From positions 1 through 10,272 of the forward strand of contig PMZP01000064.1 in NCBI GenBank assembly GCA_003170325.1: 10,272 bases of DNA. Direction: 5' to 3'. This DNA is from Candidatus Tayloriibacteriota bacterium. GTDB lineage: Bacteria; Patescibacteriota; Minisyncoccia; Phycocordibacterales; PALSA-1337. The position numbers and the translations under genes are program-made. Of this stretch, positions 6,576 through 10,272 are shown piece after piece; the first letter of the stretch is position 1, and each line of letters begins with the position of its first letter. The notes beneath the pieces were generated by a model. That model made no database searches, had not been told where the DNA came from, and worked only from the letters and a program-made list of their open reading frames with translations.

Positions 6576-8507
6576 ATGAAAATCAAACGCCATATACCCC
6601 AAATAATGTCTCTCGCCATCGCGGTTGCCATCGTCATTGGCTTGTCGACGCATACGGCGAATGCGGACGTACTAGACGTTGGCTCAATTGCATTGGGCGC
6701 TATCAATTCAGCATTAGCTGCCATCGTTAACCAGGCGCTCGCCGCCACGGCGCTCCTAGTCACCTTCGCCGCCGGACTATTGAATGTCTCCATCGTCGTC
6801 ACTCTACATATAAGGGATTTTGTGAACGCCACACCAGCGATCTACACGATCTGGCAGACCATCCGCGATATGACCGGATTATTCTTCATCTTCTTCCTCC
6901 TATACGCCGCCTTCCAGATCATCCTTAATCTGGGGAATAATTACGGCAAACTGGTCGTCTCGATCGTGACAGCCGGCATTCTCATCAACTTCAGCTTCTT
7001 TATCGTTAGCGTTCTTATAGACGCCTCGAATGTCGTCTCTCTGGCCATCTTCAATTCCATGGTTCCTTCATCCGCGAACATTACTTACAATGCCAGCACA
7101 ACGGTCTCTGTCCTGGCATCCCAGGTCACCGGACTCAACCAAAGCTCGGGTGCGGGCACTGGAGCGGCAGCCGGCATCTCCGACGTCTTCATGAATAGCC
7201 TGAAGATCCAGTCCGTGTACGACACCAACGGCAACAAGCTCGGCACTGCCGTCGGAGACCCGACAAAGATCATACTCATCGGCATAGTCGGCATCATCAT
7301 CATGATAACGGCGGCGGCCAGCTTCACCTTGGCCGCGATCGCCTTCATCGCTCGCCTGATCATCCTGCTATTCCTCCTGGCTTTTTCGCCGCTTTGGTTC
7401 GCCGGTATGGTCATACCGCAACTCAAGGACTATATGGGAAAATTCAGGGGTCACTTGACCGATCAGCTCATCTTTATGCCAGTGTACCTCTTGCTCATGT
7501 ACGCCGCCTTGAGCGTACTCAACACCAGCGGCATCATGGGCGCCGCCAGCGCCAATATCACCAACGCTTCCCTATCGACCAATTGGGCCTTCAGCTACAT
7601 GGTCCTGGCCATCAACTTCGCCATGGTCATCTTCATGCTCAATTTGCCGCTCTTCGTCGGCTTGGCCATGGGTGGGGAGGCGACAAAGTTCCTAAGCAAA
7701 TACACGAGTAAGTGGAATGCCGCGAATATTTGGAAGAATGTTGGAGCTGAGGCAAAAATGGGCACGTACGGACGCTTGGCTAGCATGGCATCTAGGAATG
7801 AGCGACTGCAAAATTTTGCAGCCAACTGGAAGGTTGGCGAGCTTGCCTTGAAGGGTGTAAGGAGTGTAGCCTCCGATTACAACAAGAAGACGGACGAGCA
7901 GGTCAAGAAGAAGACCGAGTTTGCTGAATCACTTGGTTACAACCAACGTGATATGAATGCGGCACAACTTAGACTTAGAACAGCTCAAAGCAATCTTGCT
8001 TCTGCAAAAGCACGTGGCGTAACTGGAGCCGCACTGGATCCTTATGAGGACGCCGTCGGTACTGCTAAACGTGCAGCATCACAAGTGGAAACACGGAGAA
8101 AGGAAGCGTATGCTCATCGTATAAGTCATAAAACTGCTGGACTCGTGGGAAGCACAGACACTCTTCTCACAATGGTCGGCCGTAGAGATAAACTTGCCGC
8201 TGCAAAGATTCAGATACCTGTAATTGAAAAGCAACTAACTCAACGCAAAGAAAGTCTGAAGGAAACACAAAACGAAATCAAGCAATTAACAGCGGCTATT
8301 AGAAATAATCCTGTTCCTGCGGGTTCTCTTCCTGGCACCGTCGTGCAAACACCGGCTCAAACAGCAGAACTTACTCGTCTTCAAATTGAAGAGCAGCACA
8401 AACTTTTTGGAATTAGCAGCCGAACTCCTGGAACTCCTACGGCTCCGGCTCCTGGATCTGTTAACTACCTAGAACAACAACTTGATACCTTAAAACTGCT
8501 TAAATAA
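6576..8507 (+). CDS. VirB6/TrbL-like polytopic membrane protein with long cytoplasmic tail
   Basis: Probable inner-membrane channel or scaffold component of a type IV secretion-like system. The 643 residues begin with a signal-like segment (1-30, ending TANA). Hydrophobic spans follow at roughly 52-76, 100-118, 127-150, 232-255, 256-275, 298-315 and 340-362. The NYGKLVVSIVTAGILINFSF region and the RLIILLFLLAFSPLWF region (260-275) are typical of CPR VirB6-like proteins. A Gly/Ser-rich loop (about 163-230) lies between spans. From about residue 368 the protein is hydrophilic and rich in Lys, Gln, Ala and Arg, with helical coiled-coil character around 470-590 and a Pro/Gly-rich end. Codon use changes at this boundary from strongly C-ending to A/T-ending. 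The gene is 33 bases from the preceding one, and the next start lies 1 base after the stop. Assignment rests on topology and context, since VirB6 families share little sequence. Confidence 0.85.
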   Translation: MKIKRHIPQIMSLAIAVAIVIGLSTHTANADVLDVGSIALGAINSALAAIVNQALAATALLVTFAAGLLNVSIVVTLHIRDFVNATPAIYTIWQTIRDMTGLFFIFFLLYAAFQIILNLGNNYGKLVVSIVTAGILINFSFFIVSVLIDASNVVSLAIFNSMVPSSANITYNASTTVSVLASQVTGLNQSSGAGTGAAAGISDVFMNSLKIQSVYDTNGNKLGTAVGDPTKIILIGIVGIIIMITAAASFTLAAIAFIARLIILLFLLAFSPLWFAGMVIPQLKDYMGKFRGHLTDQLIFMPVYLLLMYAALSVLNTSGIMGAASANITNASLSTNWAFSYMVLAINFAMVIFMLNLPLFVGLAMGGEATKFLSKYTSKWNAANIWKNVGAEAKMGTYGRLASMASRNERLQNFAANWKVGELALKGVRSVASDYNKKTDEQVKKKTEFAESLGYNQRDMNAAQLRLRTAQSNLASAKARGVTGAALDPYEDAVGTAKRAASQVETRRKEAYAHRISHKTAGLVGSTDTLLTMVGRRDKLAAAKIQIPVIEKQLTQRKESLKETQNEIKQLTAAIRNNPVPAGSLPGTVVQTPAQTAELTRLQIEEQHKLFGISSRTPGTPTAPAPGSVNYLEQQLDTLKLLK

Positions 8508-8508
8508 A

Positions 8509-9369
8509 ATGAATTACGACTTCAAAACTATTGAACAAAAGTTCAAACAACTACCAGAGGATATCCAAATGGCCTTGACGTCTACGGAGGTGACAGCCGA
8601 AATCAAAAAAATCGCTGACGACAATGGCTTGTTGATTGATCAAGCGTCGACTTTATTCGACCTCGCAAGTTATGTTCTTCTTGGTTTATTGCCTTCAAGC
8701 GACTTCGTCAAAACGTTCTCAAAAGAGGCTGGGGTTGATACCAAGATAGCTATGCAAGTCGCCAGGGAGATAAACGGGAAGGTCTTCAGCAAGATCCGCT
8801 CATCTATTCAGAATATTGAAAGTGGCAAAGAAGTCGCGGATGAACAAGCAAATGAAACTCGACGCCAAGACATCTCCGCTCTCGAATCCGCCGGTGGCTT
8901 CAATGTCATAAAGGAAAAAAGCGAGATGGGTAGTGGCGATAATGGCGCAAATGTGCCGACGGCGGCAGACAGATCGAAGATATTGGCGGGAGTCGAGAAT
9001 CCGACGATAAGCCGGGAAATCAGAGCCAAGAAAACGGGAGATGAGAACTACACTGAACCTCTTGTCGATCAATTATTGAGCGCACCGACTGCCCGGCCTG
9101 CTATGGGTGCCCAACCTATGGTTAATGCAGAACCGATTGCCCCGCCGGCTGCTCAGAAAATCGCACCTACGATTCCAAGTAATCTTCCGACAGCAGAGGA
9201 ACCGGCCGTACTCCCACCAACAACATCAGAATCATCAACACCAATACGACCGATACCAGCAACACCAAGCAGCCCGGCACTGAAACCTGTTTCACCAAGT
9301 CCTGTGGCTCCAAAACCTGCCGCATCGACGAACAAAGCCCCTGATTCATACCGAGAACCGGTCAATTAA
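8509..9369 (+). CDS. Helical-domain plus proline-rich protein of the secretion locus, function unknown
   Basis: Predicted cytoplasmic protein of 286 residues with no signal peptide or membrane span. Residues 1-105 form a compact, largely helical domain (LPEDIQMALTSTEVTAEI, then IDQASTLFDLASYVLLGLLP, then VAREINGKVFSKIRSSIQNI). I recall related domains in many CPR proteins, without a known activity. Residues 106-180 are charged. EPLVDQLLSAPTARP (183-197) may be a short conserved motif. Residues about 197-272 are a Pro/Ala/Ser/Thr-rich, probably disordered linker, and the protein ends in PDSYREPVN, resembling a YREP-type terminal motif I remember from Parcubacteria. The start is one base after the virB6-like stop, so translation is probably coupled. 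Codons are more A/T-ending than in prgI, like the tail of the preceding gene. It could be an adaptor of the secretion machine; that is inference from position only. Confidence 0.85.
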   Translation: MNYDFKTIEQKFKQLPEDIQMALTSTEVTAEIKKIADDNGLLIDQASTLFDLASYVLLGLLPSSDFVKTFSKEAGVDTKIAMQVAREINGKVFSKIRSSIQNIESGKEVADEQANETRRQDISALESAGGFNVIKEKSEMGSGDNGANVPTAADRSKILAGVENPTISREIRAKKTGDENYTEPLVDQLLSAPTARPAMGAQPMVNAEPIAPPAAQKIAPTIPSNLPTAEEPAVLPPTTSESSTPIRPIPATPSSPALKPVSPSPVAPKPAASTNKAPDSYREPVN

Positions 9370-9398
9370 ATGACGTGTCGGGCCAGAAAGGGTATAAT
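9370..9398 (+). promoter_or_regulatory. Putative promoter of prgI
   Basis: ATGACG (9370-9375, 4/6 to TTGACA), a 17-base spacer and a perfect TATAAT (9393-9398), in the 38-base gap before prgI. A start site 7 bases after the -10 falls at about 9405, 3 bases before ATG 9408, so the mRNA would be essentially leaderless. A second TATAAT (9404-9409) overlaps the start codon and would start transcription inside the gene, so it is less likely to be used. Confidence 0.6.
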
Positions 9399-9407
9399 TA
9401 AAGTATA

Positions 9408-9842
9408 ATGCGCTTTCAAGTTCCTCAATTCATCGAAGTAGAAGACAAGATCTTCGGCCCACTGACTTTGAAACAGTTCATCTATCTGGCCGGCGGGGGA
9501 GGACTGTCATTCGTGGTCTATGTGTTCCTGAACAGCCTGCTTCTCTCCGCACTCCCCATCATCGCCATCATGGCCTTGTCGGCGGCCTTGGCCTTCTATA
9601 AGATCAACAACAAACCTTTCATCGGCGTCATGGAATCGGCTTTCAAGTATTGGTTCGGCAATAAGCTCTATATCTGGAAGAAAGAAGGCAAGCCGCAGAA
9701 ACAGACCGTGGACGCGGACCTGGACGAAGCAAAGAATTACGCTTCCATCATGGTACCGAAGATTTCCGATAGTAAACTGAAAGACCTGACTTGGAGCTTG
9801 GATATCAAGGAGAGCATGTATTCGAACAAGAATCAGAAATAA
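9408..9842 (+). CDS. prgI: PrgI family (VirB3-like) type IV secretion membrane protein
   Basis: Small inner-membrane protein of type IV secretion systems, the counterpart of VirB3, which normally associates with the VirB4 ATPase. The 144 residues open with the family signature: FQVPQFIEVEDKIFGPLTLKQ (residues 3-23) is a soluble N-terminal strand region. Two adjoining membrane spans follow (about 24-45 and 49-68, the second reaching AALAFYKIN). Then comes a cytoplasmic part with FKYWFGNKLYIWKK (about 82-96) and a hydrophilic C-terminus. Length is close to the usual 110-150. It lies directly upstream of the TraC/VirB4-like gene with a 5-base gap, the expected order. Codons are strongly C-ending, as in the helicase gene. 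The start is fixed by the family N-terminus. There is no Shine-Dalgarno sequence; AAAGGG ends 15 bases away, too far. Confidence 0.93.
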   Translation: MRFQVPQFIEVEDKIFGPLTLKQFIYLAGGGGLSFVVYVFLNSLLLSALPIIAIMALSAALAFYKINNKPFIGVMESAFKYWFGNKLYIWKKEGKPQKQTVDADLDEAKNYASIMVPKISDSKLKDLTWSLDIKESMYSNKNQK

Positions 9843-9847
9843 TCATT

Positions 9848-10272
9848 ATGGCAAACAGCCCCAAATCACAATCCACCCAGAATTTCGTGCCCATCCAGGA
9901 GATTCGCGATGGCGTCGTCATCCTGAAGGACGGCGGCATGCGCTCCCTTGTTCTGGCCTCCTCGCTCAACTTCGCCTTGAAATCGCAGGATGAGCAGAGC
10001 TCCATCCTCATGCAATTCCAGAACTTCGTGAACTCGCTCGATTTCTCCATCCAGATATTCATCCAGTCGAAAAAGCTCGACATTAGGCCATATCTGGCCC
10101 TCTTGGAGGATCGCTACAAGGAACAGCTGACCGAGCTCATGAAGATCCAGGTCCGCGAATACATAGAATTCATCAGGACGTTCGTGGAAAGCACCAACAT
10201 CATGTCCAAAAGCTTCTTTGTGGTCGTCCCCTACGACCCGGCCATGTTGAGCGCTAGCAAAAATCCTCTCTC
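9848..10272 (+). CDS. TraC/VirB4-like secretion protein, N-terminus only (3' truncated by window edge)
   Basis: The frame is open from ATG 9848 to the window end, giving 141 complete codons and starting MANSPKSQSTQNFVPIQEIR. The segments DGVVILKDGGMRSLVLASSL, LDFSIQIFIQSKKLDI and EYIEFIRTFVESTNIMSKSF, followed by FFVVVPYDP, match the N-terminal TraC-like/CagE-type domain that precedes the VirB4 ATPase in PrgI-containing loci. This domain is cytoplasmic and membrane-associated through PrgI/VirB3. The Walker A and B motifs would lie beyond the window. In CPR genomes this domain can be either a separate protein of about 250 residues followed by an ATPase gene, or the front of a full-length VirB4; the window cannot decide. 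The start is 5 bases after the prgI stop, with no Shine-Dalgarno sequence, suggesting coupled translation. Confidence 0.85.
   Translation, partial: MANSPKSQSTQNFVPIQEIRDGVVILKDGGMRSLVLASSLNFALKSQDEQSSILMQFQNFVNSLDFSIQIFIQSKKLDIRPYLALLEDRYKEQLTELMKIQVREYIEFIRTFVESTNIMSKSFFVVVPYDPAMLSASKNPL

Noticed and set aside
7394..7711. Overlapping plus-strand frame in the virB6-like gene
   Set aside because: It lies in another frame of a region with clear membrane spans and is rich in His, Arg and Gln, which is typical of an out-of-frame reading.
8800..9365. Minus-strand frames opposite the helical/proline-rich gene
   Set aside because: They arise from the low-complexity proline-rich coding strand and carry no domain or start signal of their own.
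1..10272. CRISPR arrays, tRNA or rRNA genes, insertion sequences
   Set aside because: No regularly spaced repeats, no cloverleaf with a TTC-type arm, no rRNA-like stretch and no transposase. All gaps between genes are under 50 bases.

Overview
The window looks like part of a Candidatus Patescibacteria (CPR) genome, most likely a Parcubacteria-type lineage. This rests on the gene set: a PrgI/VirB3-like protein, a polytopic VirB6-like protein and the start of a TraC/VirB4-like protein, interleaved with secreted proteins of families I know only from CPR type IV secretion loci. Genes are tightly packed and none has a usable Shine-Dalgarno sequence. The genus cannot be told from this sequence.

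Left part (1-3963): housekeeping genes. The window opens inside a UvrD/PcrA-type DNA helicase on the + strand, which lacks its Walker A end. It converges, with a 6-base gap, on a minus-strand UbiA-family prenyltransferase that carries an unusual membrane-embedded N-terminal half. A 40-odd base divergent promoter region separates that gene from ksgA/rsmA, the 16S rRNA adenine dimethyltransferase.

Right part (4003-10272): a cluster of six same-strand genes. In order they are a membrane-anchored extracytoplasmic protein, a signal-peptide protein with six cysteines, a VirB6-like membrane protein with a long cytoplasmic tail, a helical plus proline-rich protein, PrgI, and the N-terminus of a TraC/VirB4-like protein cut by the window edge. 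Start and stop overlaps and gaps of 1-38 bases suggest one operon with an internal promoter before prgI. It reads as the inner-membrane part of a type IV secretion or conjugation-like machine with lineage-specific surface components. No relaxase, coupling protein or outer-membrane core protein is visible here.

The most striking non-gene signal is inside the helicase gene. About 120 bases that have no counterpart in the usual PcrA/UvrD layout are in frame and fold into a long imperfect palindrome: a 22-pair outer stem enclosing two hairpins. This resembles in principle the Rickettsia palindromic elements that insert into coding genes. A second, unrelated in-frame insertion, a 14-base tandem repeat, sits in ksgA. 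Putative -10 boxes lie only a few bases from several start codons, which suggests leaderless or nearly leaderless mRNAs.
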